From NCBI GenBank assembly GCA_015179125.1, contig WHVA01000047.1, forward strand, positions 298,835-362,834: a DNA stretch of 64,000 nt, in the 5' to 3' direction. Both the position numbers and the translations under genes were made by a program. The DNA is from Gautieria morchelliformis. Its lineage: Eukaryota; Basidiomycota; Agaricomycetes; Gomphales; Gomphaceae. The notes below the pieces were generated by a model that was given only the letters and a program-made list of their open reading frames with translations, had not been told where the DNA came from and ran no database searches. The stretch's first letter is position 1, and every line of letters starts with the position of its first letter. Of this stretch, positions 1-11,034 are shown in pieces.

Positions 1-2237
1 AATGCTGCAATTCCTGAAGATGCAATGCATAGGACAATAAGACCCCTTCCTCTGATAGACTGAGCCAGGGTATTCCAGGTAAAGGTTTTGCCTGTACCAC
101 CAGGGCCATTGACAAAGAACAGAAGACCCTCTCCATTTATGGCCGAATGGAGGATCTCATCATGGACACGCCTCTGTTCCGCATTAAGCTTGTCAATATT
201 GGTGGCGGCTTTTTCCAGCTCTGTAGCTGGGTCATAGTCCCGCTGCTCAGCTATCCAACGGTTCCCTACCAATCCCTCCCAGTGCCCCATTATCTGTGGC
301 ATATCTGGGAACTCATCCAGAGACTTCCCCCCCTGATGTATGATCTTGTCAATGAGAAAGAGACCAAAGTCATAGATTTGATCATTGGTAGGATGGTGAA
401 TGCCATGCCTATTTTGAAGCTGATGCTCCAGGTCATCACAAATACACTCTCGAAACTCCTCCCAGATTTGAGCAGGCTGAGCAGGGTTACACCAAAGGAG
501 AATAGTGACAAATAACCTCCAGAGCTGGAAACCTGTTTGTATATGTGCAGCCTCCTGATGACACTGTGTCCACTCCGAATCATCTTCTAACAGGCCCCTT
601 GCCAGGCATGCAGCCTTGTAAGTAGGACAAAGGACACCATCAAATGATCTAAGCTCCTCGAATGACGTTGCTCCTCTGACAACTGTAAGGAGGGTTCGCA
701 AGTAAAAGCGCTCTCCAGAGGCTGGACTTGCAAAATGAAGGCGACCGAGACTGAAACCCTGCTGGCGAGGTTTCCACCGCTTGGGTGACTTCTCCCAGAC
801 ATAGTGCTCAGGAAATTCCACATAGAGTCGTTCACGTGCCTCAGGATATCTGTGATTGGCTTCAAAATAGGCCATGAGCATGGTCTTAGCATCCTCTGCC
901 CTCTGCAAAGCCATGCCTGGATCCATATGAGGATCAAATATCACATTGTGCTGGCCTGGCAAATGGACTGGAAGTGCCATGACAGGAGGGACCTGAACAT
1001 GCATTTTATATTCCAGCAGTCTCCAAGCACCTTCATGTGAGCTGACATAGCGTGCATCGAGGTACTGTTTAACCTCATCCCGCTCCTTATTAATGGTCAT
1101 TGTGGTCCTGTCAGGCCCCTTGTACATATACTTGTGAATGTACTTGATAGAGCGCACATTGAAAGTGGGTTCCACATTAATATGGCATTCAAATTCCAAG
1201 AGGAGGGTGGGACAATAGGGAACCACGTCGCGGTTGTCCATGACGTTGCCTCTGACATTATGCTGTCTGCCATCATTAGGACGGTGATACTGTGGATAGC
1301 CATCTTCAGTGACAGATGTCACCTCACGAAATTCCTTTGGGAAATGTTTAGAACACTTGCCCTCTGTCATGCAAGAAGCCCGAGGACGTGCTTGTCCACA
1401 GGGGCCATGAGTCATTAGATCACAAACTAATTTGTAGAGCCTTGGATGCTCTTGCTGATCAGGAAAGACAGCTCAAACCAAAGCATCCACAGCTTCCGGT
1501 GTCCTGATCTTATCCTCCTCTTTAAACCATATAAGAAGGTGCATATGAGGGAGCCCCTGCTTCTGGAATTCGATCACATGGACACGTGCAACTGTGCGAC
1601 CAAGGATACCATCCTTCATGATACGTTTGATCAATTGCTCCTTCTTGAGATGAAAAACCCTTGCAACCAAGTCAGGACGATCACTGGGAGTCTGGCCTGG
1701 CTTGAGAGCATCTTTTATTTCTTTCCACTGGGGGTTTGCTGTCATTGTCACAAAGACATCTGCTGGACCATGCTTCCTAGTGATTGCCATTGAATTTTGA
1801 AAATTCTCGTTCATATCCCTGACACTCCCAGTAAATGTAGCAGGCAAGATGACCTTTTGTCCCAAGTTAGCTGGATTGGCCTGATTGTCCTCAGGTCCAA
1901 ACGTATCAATCATCTGATTGTAGACCTCAGCTCGCAGCTCGTGTTGATGGTATTTGATCCAATTTAGCTTCTGCTGTTCAGTCGCTGCCCAAGCATCCAC
2001 AATGTATTGCTGAAAGAGCTTGCCAGCCAGGAAGAGAGTTTCAGCTTCACCCTCCCTTGGAAAAAGACGATAATGATAGTATTTTGACATGGTCACACGC
2101 CTGTCACTTGAAGGGTCCTCCTCCTCCTCCCCCTCCTGGCCTTGTCGTGGAAGAGCTTGGTCTATCCGTGGAATGTCCCAATCCCAGCCTGATTCACCTC
2201 TGGGAAAGAGAAGGACATAGTGTAGTGGCGCATACAA
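1..2237 (-). pseudogene. Helitron Rep/PIF1 helicase, main part (runs off left edge)
   Basis: This is the rolling-circle transposase of a Helitron, which nicks and unwinds its own DNA. The minus-strand frame from 2237 opens with the Helitron N-terminal motif PLHYVLLFPRGESGW. The HUH nickase motif (GLPHMHLLIWF, HMH codons near 1539-1547) follows. There is an in-frame TGA at 1473-1475, after which the same frame stays open to the window edge. It carries the two-tyrosine motif KYIHKYMYKG near 1116-1147 and the helicase Walker A GPGGTGKT near 84-107. Helicase motifs II-VI and the 3' terminus lie outside the window. The upstream part is in other frames, so this copy is probably not functional unless the breaks are sequencing errors. 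Confidence 0.9.
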
Positions 2238-2719
2238 AGCATGTTCAGCCTGAATTGTTGCAGTTCTCCACCTCTAAGCTGAATGACAATGTCTCTAGTG
2301 CCTCCAGGCACACCTTCTCCAGGGAGCACAATGGCAATCTCATCCGCTGTAGGAATATTATATCTTCTCTGGTCTGTATGTGCTCTGTAGGTGAGTCTGG
2401 CCTCCACAGTCAACCTATCTGGCTGGTTCCTAAGCCTTTCCATCGCCTGCTGATAGATTGGAACCAATGGATTGTGAGCCTGCATCATTTCCTGGAGGTC
2501 ACTTAAAACATCTGAATCCAAAGGATCAAAACTGTTATTGGCCTCCCTACGTCGCAAAGCCTCTGCTGGATCATAAAAGTAGAGCTGCGCATAGCTGGGT
2601 GCCCTATCCTGACCCTGAGTAGGAAGAAGAGCGCCATGAATATGATAGAGGCCTCCCTGAATTTTGAAGACATATGGCCCAGGTCTATTCACGACCTTGT
2701 CATCTATATTCACTCCCAC
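2162..2719 (-). pseudogene. Helitron Rep, segment upstream of the HUH domain
   Basis: The minus-strand frame carries the conserved Helitron stretch ahead of the nickase domain, including YVFKIQGGLYHIHGALLP and a D-P-L-D-x-D-V-L helix. Near 2237 the sequence must shift by one base to continue into PLHYVLLFP, because this frame instead reads on to a stop at 2162. At its 5' end the match begins at 'VGVNIDD', and the preceding residues (YNAALALS) lie in the next frame, giving a second frame break near 2719. Both breaks look like single small indels rather than introns, since no splice signals flank them. Confidence 0.82.
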
Positions 2720-3860
2720 AGAGACAATGCCAGTGCAGCATTATAGTTCCGAATCTTTTCCCTAAACTGTTTGCCACGCCTGTCTTGGCTGACCAAAAGA
2801 GTCTTTAGTGGTTCTGGAGGTTCCATCAACAATTCAAGGTGTATCTGGCCCTTTGAACAACATATACCAAATTTGGGCTCAGCAATGGTAGAGTCGGACA
2901 GGCGCTCTGCCTTCCAATGCCATGCTTTACATTTTGGACATTTGTCATCCATAGCACCAAGGTCATGAGGTGCAATCCGTTGTTCAATCAAAGGGCGACG
3001 TGCTAGCGGAAGGGTTCTTAAAGGCATTGGTGGAGGCGGTGGAAGTGGAGGGGGCTGAGGAGGAGCAGGTGGATGCAGAGGCTGTGGAGGCACAGGGGGC
3101 CCTGGAGGCAGAGGAGGTACAGGTTGTTGTGGTGCAGGCTGCTGCTGGAGTGGCATTTGATCTGGGAGAGGTTCAGGGTGTCGTGCGCACCGTCGTGCCT
3201 GTCTTTGTTGTGGCAGAGGTCTAGGATTGATATTAGCAGCCTGGGCCCGCAAGGCAGCTACTGCTGCAGAGCCTACAGGGATAGGAGGAGGAGGTGCTAT
3301 CTGGGCATTAGCGACCTGGACCCGCAAGGCAGCTACCGCTGCAGAGCCTACAGGGATGGGAGGAGGAGGTGCTATCTGGGCATTAGCAGCCTGGACCTGC
3401 AAGGCAGCTAGACCTGCAAGGCAGCTACCGCCGCAGAGCCTACAGGGACAGGAGGAGGAGGTGCTATCTGGGCATTAGCAGCCTGGGCCCGCAGTGCCGC
3501 TACTGCTGCAGAGCCTACAGGAACAGGTGGCGGTGCTAACAGGGGATGTCTCTGACGCACAGGTGCCAGAGGCATATCTGTTAACCGTTCCAGTATGGCA
3601 CGTACAGCATCCCGAGGACTTAGATCAGGTGGAATGGCATTTGAAGGTCCAGCCACAGGAGGCCAAGGAATTGCATTGTCCTGAGGGAGTAGAGGTCGAG
3701 GAAATGGCTGAGGAGGTGGAGGGTCAGGATTTGAAGACGTTCTTGAGCTGCAGCGAGAACCCTATCCCGACGACGCACAGAAGGGGACGTCATTGGCAAC
3801 CGCCGCTGACGCTCCAGAGCATGCTCCTCCTGCCTATCATGCTCTGGTGTAGAGGGCTCC
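2710..3860 (-). pseudogene. Helitron Rep N-terminus: Pro-rich repeats and Cys zinc motif
   Basis: The frame 3402-2710 ends in the Helitron N-terminal zinc-binding region (CPKCKAWHWKAERL, then a GICCSKG motif) and the helix before the Rep core. Upstream is a low-complexity part built from a 25-residue repeat (AQIAPPPPIPVGSAAVAALRAQ-like). The frame is broken at 3394-3427 by a 17-bp direct duplication, so the repeat continues in another frame (3656-3408, MAGPSNAIPP...). Further upstream a basic stretch (SPSVRRRDRVLAAAQERLQ) near 3730-3800 looks like the true N-terminus but is in yet another frame. I cannot place the start codon. Confidence 0.72.
3235..3535 (-). repeat. 75-bp minisatellite in Helitron coding sequence
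   Basis: About four copies of a 75-bp unit, with repeat phases at 3241, 3316 and 3391. Each encodes 25 residues rich in Pro and Ala. After the third phase a perfect 17-bp duplication (3394-3410 = 3411-3427) displaces the next unit to 3483 and breaks the reading frame. Confidence 0.85.
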
Positions 3861-3951
3861 CTTAGATTACAGCCAGTTTCAAATCAAGCCAAAAAAAATT
3901 TTTTTATCAAGGATACTCACATTTTCACAATGACTGTAGCTCACAACCAAC

Positions 3952-4300
3952 AATAGGAGATACCAGGGATGCGGTCGATGTCCACCTAAACCGTCTAAAT
4001 CACCAAACCAATCCCAGTTCACAGACCACACTGGCTAACAGAGTTGTAACTCTGGCCAGACTCAAACTGCAATGCAAGCCCCCAGTGCACAATCCAACCA
4101 ACTGACCACCCAACCTAACAAATCCACCACAGATACCAGCAAGGTGGTCAATGTCCACCTAAACCCCCTAAATCCAATATGCACCACCAAACCAATCCAG
4201 TTCACAGACCACACTGGAGTTGTAATTCTTGCCAGAACCAAACTGCAATGCAAGCTTCCAGTGCACAATCCAACCAACCAACCACCTCAATCACTATAGG
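3952..4300. repeat. Tandem dimer of ~173 bp, non-coding
   Basis: Two diverged copies offset by 173 bp (TACCAG at 3961 and 4134). Each contains the same blocks in order: 'tccacctaaac', 'ttcacagaccacactgg', 'aaactgcaatgcaagc', 'agtgcacaatccaacca'. I see no coding potential. Confidence 0.75.
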
Positions 4301-4469
4301 CCAGAGAGATTAGCACCGCACAGAGCCTAGCAAAAACCAAGAAGGGAAACTAATGGCCAAGTCAACATTAGCTTGAAAATCCAAAATACAGATGGCAAAA
4401 CCTTACTGGATAGCTGGGACTGAAAGAAATAGCAAACTGATCAGTTATGGACAAACCCAAAATTGGTGC

Positions 4470-5400
4470 CAAAAAGGAAAATTGCTATGAGAATAGGAAG
4501 ATACCTAAGGAGTGACAGCCTGGAGAACAGATCTGGAATGAAGAGGTTAAATCAAGCCTGAAAAAGTTATATAAAACAACCAAATATACCAGAGGGACTT
4601 AGATATATCTAATAAGCATCCAAGAAAAGTAAAAGTGACCGCCAAACTCACCAATGACAGGAAGGCCTGTTGGAGGACCTGATAACAAAGTCTAAATTAA
4701 TTTCAAAAAAGCAACAATGTGATGAGAACGAAAACCTACCAAAGGAATAGGAGGCTTGGAAGTATATCTGGGATGAAAAAGGCCTAAGTAAGCTTGAAAA
4801 ACAGCCAAAATAAACTTTAAAAAGCAAAATCAAAAGAGAAAAACATACCCAAGGCACTGCAGAGCTTCTAGCATGAGCAAACCATGCAAAAAAGCAAAAA
4901 TGAGGGCAGGATGCTCACCAGAATGCAGGCAGACACCCACAGGTAGAGTGAAGAGGAGCTGAGAGGTGTAATCTGGCCTGAAAAGGGGAACAAATGGGGC
5001 AAAAAAGCGAAAATTAACACAGAAAAGGGGAATTGCTCAGAGGATGAAACCATACCTAAGAGATATGAGGCTGGGAGGATAGATCTGGCATGAGAAAGGC
5101 AAAAATAAGCCTAAAAAAGCGAAAATAAAAGAGAAAAACATACCCAAGGCACTGCAGAGCTGCTTGCATGAGCAAACCATGCAAAAAAAGAGAAAATGGG
5201 GCCAGGATGCTCACCAGGATGCTGGCAGACACCCACAGGCAGAGTGAAGAGGAGCTGAGAGGTGTAATCTGGCCTGAAAAGGGGCCAAAAATGAGTTAAA
5301 AAAGCGAAAATTAAATGAGAGACACACCAGTGAATGAAAAGCTTCTGCATGCCCCATCAGGGTCAGTCAATTGATCCAGGAGGTGAGAACATACCTGAGA
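4470..5400. repeat. Degenerate tandem array, ~294-bp unit
   Basis: The block 'aaggcactgcagagc' through 'gtgtaatctggcctgaaaagg' occurs at 4851-4985 and again 294 bp later at 5145-5279. More diverged relatives lie at 4500-4560 and 4720-4800. On the minus strand each unit contains sequences resembling 5' splice sites (ggtatgtt, ggtatggt, ggtgagc) and pyrimidine-rich AG acceptors. I found no protein motif in it. Confidence 0.65.
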
Positions 5401-5653
5401 CAGAAATAGATATGAAAGAAGCACGCTGGGAGGACGGTGGGAGAGCGTGATGGCAGGGGATAGAGAATGCGCGTCGTGCGCAGCGTCTTAGTCAGGATTA
5501 GATGCTGCTCGCGGCTGTGCCGCTCGCATTCAAGCCCCGCCATAGTGCATGGTTTGTTTGCATCTTAGTCAGGATTATGTCAGCAGAGCGTGCTGTTTTC
5601 ATATAGGGAGGGCCACAACCGCCCCCCCTAGAACTTTATACTATAGATTTACA
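5400..5653 (-). other. Candidate 3' LTR start of gypsy A, after a polypurine tract
   Basis: Reading the minus strand, a purine tract (GAGGGGGAGGG, about 5654-5666) is followed directly by TGTAAATC at 5653, a typical PPT/LTR junction. A TATA-like box (tatatgaaaa) lies near 5598. A repeated 'cttagtcaggatta' occurs at 5485 and 5562. The far end of the LTR and a partner 5' LTR are not visible, so this is tentative. Confidence 0.4.
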
Positions 5654-5689
5654 CCCTCCCCCTCTATAGACAACTATAGGGGACCAACT

Positions 5690-7308
5690 ATGTCTCATAA
5701 AGGTCATCCATGATGGCATCCTCCAGAGTTGCCAATATGATGATGTCGTTGTCGTATGGGGCCGGTGGAGCACGTGACTCCTCCGGGGGCACCTCCGTGT
5801 CAACGGTGGTGATTGGGTGAGGCTGTTCGGCCTCACCACTAGCGGTGGTTTCTGCTTGGGTGATGAGGCCAGCATCCTCGTGGAGCATGGCCTCAACGGC
5901 CGGGTCCTCAGTCTGAGGCGGGGGCCAGAAGCATGCCAGCTCCTGGTCAAGCTGAGCGTGAGTGAGGGGTCACAGCACCACGGCCCTCACGTGGCTGGTC
6001 TCGAGGACCTTTTGTTCCTAGGTTGAAGGTGCCATCCGCGTTGTCACGGATGGCTGACGGGATTCCTTCAGGGTTGTGTATCCAACCCTTTAGGATGGCC
6101 GCGATATCGTGCGGGGTACTGCCCGCTATCACAAGACAATCCCTTGTGGGATTGCGAGCGCGTTGTTCGCGCTCGATGCATTTGAATACGCCGATCATCT
6201 CGCGCGTACGCACGAGTTGTGGTGTTTCTTTTGCCCACGCTAGGAGTTCGACGAAGCGTGGGTCGTTGAGCGGGCAGACGTCCTACCATTGAGTACAACA
6301 CTGTTGGGCCTTCCCTACTGGTCATGGTAGGAGGCCCATCTCAGATATCGGTGGATCTCCGAGTGGGATGATCATCCCCTCCCCCGGGTAGGGAGGGTGA
6401 ACTGTCCCCGCCGGTGGAGGCAGGGCCACGCCAGGCCCGATGTACTGGGCCTCGACCTGTGTGATCCGCCGTTGAAGGGCGGGGTCGTTGATTGTGTGCG
6501 ACGGTGACACCACCAGGTATGCACTGATCGCGCTCTCCTTCGCAATGGCTAGCCCATTCAGGGTGTTGGGGGTGCCGCGCAATTTCTTGCGCTTTTTCTT
6601 CAGCTGCTCTTCCAGCCGCTGTGCCCTCCTCGGGTCATACATCTTCCAGACGGATGAGTCGGATTCCCATCTGTCCAAGACGCCGTACGCGGCGTCGGAA
6701 GGCGTGCTCTGCCCTTCCATTGTTGTCGGGGTCGGGGTCAGCGCCGACAATCGGGACACTAGCCCTGATGTTGCACGCGCCGGCAAGGGCGCCATCGTGT
6801 GAGGTGATGATGGCCCGGGCACTGGGTCCGTGGCCGGGTCATGTCGTGGCCTTTTTGAGGCAGCGTGGACTAGGGTAACCTGGAGCTAGGCTGCGCTCAG
6901 CTGCTGCTCCAGTTCCTTGATTTTGGCGTGCTCGGCTTTGAGCGCGTTGTCGCGGTCTTCGACCGCGCGTTCCAACTCCTTGACCTCTTTTTTGAGGTCA
7001 TGGATGTCCCGGAAGAGCTCCTCTCACGCGTCATGCGCGATGCCTCTCGGGAGCCATCCCCAGGCCGCATTGACGGCGTCGCCGATGTCTTCATCCTGCA
7101 GTTTGACCTTGCGGGTGCCTGTCGCGGCCCTTAGGTGCGCGGCGTAGTCCACGCACATTGTGCAATCGTCCAGGTGGACGATTGCGAGGGCATCCTCCCA
7201 TCCCACGATCATCCAGTGCTCCTGGTCGACTGGAGCATGTAGGATATCTGCGGCCCCCTGTCTTGGGGCTGTTGTTCGTGTTGTGGAGGTTGACGGATCA
7301 ACGTCCAT
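5690..7308 (-). pseudogene. Extra ORF between pol and 3' LTR of gypsy A
   Basis: It lies downstream of the chromodomain on the same strand, starting at ATG 7308 (MDVDPSTSTTRTT). The frame has an acidic first domain (EHWMIVGWEDALAIVHLDD), then a stop at 7024-7026 (TGA, probably from CGA). Next come a heptad-rich coiled coil (LKKEVKELERAVEDRDNAL), a further stop near 6891, and 6822-6322, which ends ...GDPPISEMGLLP. A last segment (6213-5947) contains HDIAAILKGWIHNPEGIPSAIRDN. I do not recognise the family. Its position is that of env in other LTR elements, but I see no signal peptide or transmembrane segment. It could also be the gag of a second, truncated element. Confidence 0.5.
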
Positions 7309-7478
7309 CCCATCTTTGGGGGCATCATCTTCGTGGCGATGATGGTGGTAGCTTCCAAGAAGCGATGCGCCCTTGGAAAGATCCGAGGTGAAAATTTAAC
7401 CGCACCGTGGCCGGTGCATCACGTGGTCTGCACGTGACAGACGCATCTAGCGGCGTCTGGGGAGGTCGCATGGCTTGT

Positions 7479-8033
7479 TCACCCCCGAAGCTCTAGATAG
7501 TTATCTAGGGCTTCAAGGTCCTTGCAGGATGACATGGGTTCCCATGTCACGTCACCTAGTGTCCAGCGGACCTGGAACTCCAGGTCCATCGAGTTTATCC
7601 ATCGATGTGCGATAATCTCGTCGACGAGCCACTCCTCGTCGTCATTCGCTCCAAAGTCATAAAATGACTTTGCCTCATGACGAGGGAATAATTCGTCGTT
7701 GTTACCCTTGAATCGTCGTACGAGGCTCAAATGGAAGACCGGTGAAATACGACGGCTTTTCAGCTCGTCGGGAAGATCAAGGGTCACCATCTAGGCATCA
7801 TTGTGGGCCTTGACGATGCCGTACGGTCCGATGTACCGTAGGACTAGTTTTCTGGCTCTTCCTTTCGGGAGAGTTAGGTTCTGTGTCGAGAGGTAGACAC
7901 GGTCATTGGCCGCGTACTCCTCACTCACCATACGTTTCTTGTTTGCATGAAACGTTTGCGTCACTCGATGCTCTATGATTGCATCGTGTGCTGCCATCAG
8001 GTTCCATTTTGCCTGATGTGCGAACCGGGCTAC
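7479..8033 (-). pseudogene. Gypsy A integrase C-terminus (GPY/F) and chromodomain
   Basis: The frame contains the integrase C-terminal GPY/F-type motif RKLVLRYIGPYGIVKAHNDA, with an in-frame TAG at 7791-7793. It continues as DLPDELKSRRISPVFHLSLVRRF and then a chromodomain. That domain is recognisable from EWLVDEIIAHRW, FQVRWTLGDVTWEP and a final LEALDNYLE helix, ending at 7479. The upstream part of integrase is displaced by the solo LTR inserted at 8034. Confidence 0.85.
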
Positions 8034-8523
8034 TGTCAGGGGACACCCTGTTTTCCATTTCCAGTTCCGACACCACACCCAGTTCCGACTCCATTTCTGA
8101 CTCCGCTTCCAGTTCCGATTCCATCTCCGCCTCCACTTTCGGAAATGATTCCGCTCCTGGGAGAACTTCCACCAGTTCTGTTTGCCTTGCCAGTTCCACT
8201 CCAATTTCTGACTTCCACTCTTGGAACAGTGTCGGAAATCAAGCAACTCGCGTAATGGGTGGCATCAAGGGTTGATCAAGGGTCAGGGAGGTCAGGGGGA
8301 TGCAGGGTTGATGGTGGGTGCCAAGTGTTGTCCCTTGCTGCGCAGCGTAGTATAATACGGGCTCGCTGACATTGGGGGTCCTTAGACTTTTCTCTTTGGA
8401 TTTCCCCTTGTCAGGTGAGAATCCCCTCTCTTGTATACTCTGTTCATTTATACATACTTTGGATTTCCCCTTGTCAGTTGTGTGGTAGTGCGATCTCCAC
8501 AACTAACCAGGGTTGCCCTTACA
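8034..8523 (+). mobile_element. Solo LTR, gypsy family C
   Basis: A 490-bp LTR bounded by TGTCAGGGG and CCCTTACA, flanked by a perfect 5-bp duplication GCTAC (8029-8033 and 8524-8528). It is the same length as, and highly similar to, the LTRs at 42274-42763 (minus) and 60891-61380. The first half is a C/T-rich run of imperfect 'ttccgattcc' units. The second half has a TATA-like 'tataata' and the predicted RNA start. No internal domain remains, so LTR-LTR recombination after insertion is likely. Confidence 0.95.
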
Positions 8524-9556
8524 GCTACCCCCTTGAACGGGGTATCCTCGGCTATGGGGAGGTCTATCTGCGGCATATAGTCGTGGTTCAGCTCAAAGGG
8601 CATGAACCCTGTGGTCGCGCTGACGTTGCTGTTGAGGGCGACCTCAACCATTGGGCATTTCAATGCCCAATCCTTCTGGCCGTATCTGACGACCGCGTGC
8701 AATATCTGACCGATCGAGCGGTTTGCCTGCTCGGTGGCTCCATCCGTTTGGGGATGGAAGGCAGTTGACATGAGGAGCTTAGTCCCCATGAGTCGCTGTA
8801 GTTCACGCCAGAAGATCGACGTGAACTTCGAGTCTCTATCCAAGACAATGGAGTCGAACGATCTCCTTCAGAAACAGCCAGGCTACTCCCTTGGCTGACA
8901 CGCTCGTCGTTGTTGGTACGAGGTGTACGAGTGACGTTAGTTGGTTGATGACTACCATCAGGTAGTCACAGTCATTGGATTTGGGCAGAGGCCCCATGAA
9001 GTCGATGCCAATCAACTGCCATGGCCTATCCGGAATGGGTAGGCTGTGTAGTAGGCCTTTGGGCCGTTGTGGCCCGGTCTTCGTCATCTGGCACTTTGCG
9101 CACACCCTGACGCACACCCGAGATTCGGGATCCGGGACGGGCTGATATGGACAAAAAACCAGCTCAAAAGAGACGTCATTGCCGCCCCCCGCTCTGTTCT
9201 TCAGGGGGGAAGGAGGCTGATCGAAATCATCATCGATCGGGCACATCAGATAGTCGGTCACTACGGCCATCTGAAGACTTCGAACTATGTTCGAAGATCA
9301 TATTGGTGGCCGGGCATGAGCCCAGACATAGAGTTGTTCTGCACATAGGGTGCGCCATGATCTTTGAGAACATGGCGTCCCTATGGTACGCGTCTCGTAA
9401 GACCTTAGACAGGTCTACACCTTGCTCGATGATCCGGCGCAGGGGCGCGCCGTCATTTCCTGCGGCGATGACTTTCACATCATCGTCATCGTCGTCGCGT
9501 GCTGCGGCGACGCTCGCGGGCTTTTGTGAGCCCTCATTTAATGCGGCGGATTCCAT
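8524..9556 (-). pseudogene. Gypsy A integrase, catalytic core
   Basis: The DDE core of the LTR-retrotransposon integrase is visible in two minus frames. The first aspartate is in WQLIGIDFMGPLPKS, the second in VLDRDSKFTSIFW, and the glutamate in HPQTDGATEQANRS. A small deletion near 8855 shifts the frame between KEIVRL and DSIVLDRD. The N-terminal zinc motif is split: its cysteines (CAKCQMTKTGPQ) are on the minus strand near 9085-9110, while the histidine half is on the plus strand (9119-9348). The upstream minus frame 9556-9350 holds the RNase H-integrase linker. Confidence 0.85.
9119..9348 (+). other. In-place inverted piece of gypsy A integrase (HH half of zinc domain)
   Basis: The plus strand reads GLIWTKNQLKRDVI..., then HAHQIVGHYGHLKTSNY and SYWWPGMSPDIELFCT. 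This is exactly the integrase segment missing from the minus-strand gene at this point. The remainder on the minus strand joins just before (…IMAHPM) and just after (CAKCQMTK). Both breakpoints carry short inverted similarity (GCGCACACCCTG on the left, GCGCACCCTATG on the complement at the right). Confidence 0.85.
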
Positions 9557-10127
9557 TATTCCCGCCTCTGTCTTCTCAGCGAGGCGTTTAGACCGTCTCG
9601 TCGCCGCTGTTCACAGTTAGATATACCGGTCGGTGGGCAATAACTCCCTGTCCGGGTCTAAACACGCATCTGCGTTTACGAAGATGTGGTCCGGGTGATT
9701 GTCATCACTCGTGTCGTTCTCGTAGTAGCGCGACAGGCAGTCTGCTACCTTGTTCTCTACACCGTCAACATGTACGGTGTTGAAGTTGAACCGGGAGAGA
9801 AACTCCCACCATCTGACCTGGCGGTCAGACAGGCTCTTCTGGGTCTCAAAGTACTCAAGCCCTTTGTGGTCTGTGACGAGGGTGAACCTTTGCCCCAGCA
9901 GTTTGTCCTCCCATTTTCATGAGAGCCTCGAGCACCGCAATCGTCTCGTGCTCATGAGTCCGGTAGTGTGTGGCATTGTGTGTGTAGAGATCCAGTGCAC
10001 CCTGAAACACGCTCTGCCGTGGCCCATGCGGCCGCCCTCTACGCTGTCCAAACTGTCCTCGACGACAACGGTGACCGCGATGAGGGCTACGGCCATGATT
10101 CTCAGCAATGGTAACTTCTGCGCACAT
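9557..10127 (-). pseudogene. Gypsy A RNase H region
   Basis: The minus strand encodes the C-terminal part of a gypsy RNase H and the connector to integrase: NATHYRTHEHETIAVLEAL, then (after a frame break near 9915) FTLVTDHKGLEYF and VRWWEFLSRFNF, then VENKVADCLSRYY. Two stops follow near 9610-9620, before a linker rich in aspartate. The polymerase domain should lie upstream but the homology ends near 10127. Confidence 0.8.
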
Positions 10128-11034
10128 TATAGCCTTACTTTTTGCGCTTGCATACGCCCCCCACCCCCCCTCCTTTCACTCGCATCATGCACGAATGCTT
10201 TTTCCCTACGGGGTTTTTAAACACCTTGCATCGTCAACAGGTTTTCTAGCCATGTTTTCTTTTCTATTTACATGTACTTACTGCCCCTGTAATACGGCCC
10301 TCGAAAAAAGAAATCCCCTTTATTTTCTGCTCTAGGCCATTCCTCCCACGTGAGAAATTTGATATGTGCAGTCTGCCATACTGGCCCAGGTAGGCCCTAC
10401 TCTAAAATAATACAAACTGATCTTGGACCAGTCTAAGACATGTTACATAATTGCTGTGTTGAAGTTAGGCATATGCTGAAACAAGTGTTTGCTTTGTCCC
10501 TATCAGCTTATGGCAAAAGCTGAAAGGAAACATGCCATATTCCCTATAACCTTTAATCGTGAAGATTTTACTGATGATCTAGGAGCAGTATCCACCAGCA
10601 GCTCAGAGGATGTTGGTGATGAGGCATTCACCAAGTTGGGCGATAACGACAGTAGCTCTGGACTGGTGCCAGAAGGTAACAGACCCAAATTTCCCTCTAA
10701 AGTGAGTGCAAAAATTATATCTATGCCATACCTGACTGATTCAAGCATTGTCACTTAGCGCTCCCGTTTAGAACAGGCTCGAGTGAATGATATTGAAGTT
10801 GACATCGCTAACCTTGGACGTGAGCTTGCGGCACTCAAAAATGCCGATTCCCAAGGCTCCAGCTCTTCAGGTTTCCAAATTCTCATAAGGTGACCCTAGA
10901 AGATACTGGTTCCAAGCTCAATGGAAAGGATATCGAACGTATTCGCCAGCTCGGTGGAAAATTTGCAATTATGCACATGCTGTGGATCAGCAATGCACAG
11001 GCTGCATTTCGTACACCGCTGAATGGGGATTACA

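Larger units (their letters stand above)
5647..10127 (-). mobile_element. Ty3/gypsy element A, chromodomain type, 5'-truncated
   Basis: A minus-strand gypsy remnant runs in order: RNase H (from 10127), integrase, GPY/F region, chromodomain, then an extra ORF and a candidate 3' LTR. Gag, protease and RT are absent; the homology stops near 10127. The element is interrupted by a solo LTR of family C at 8034-8523. It also contains a ~230-bp segment in inverted orientation (9119-9348) and several stops and frameshifts. The C-terminal chromodomain places it with chromoviruses, whose chromodomains bind modified histones and can steer integration. Confidence 0.82.

Noticed and set aside
2970..3478. 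Plus-strand ORFs rich in Val/Glu/Gly
   Set aside because: Shadows of the Pro-rich Helitron N-terminus on the minus strand.
7921..8255. Overlapping ORFs with Ser/Asp or Pro repeats on both strands (also 42555-43021 and 60833-61168)
   Set aside because: All lie in the C/T-rich half of the family C LTR. The repeats follow the 'ttccgattcc' units and recur in every LTR copy.
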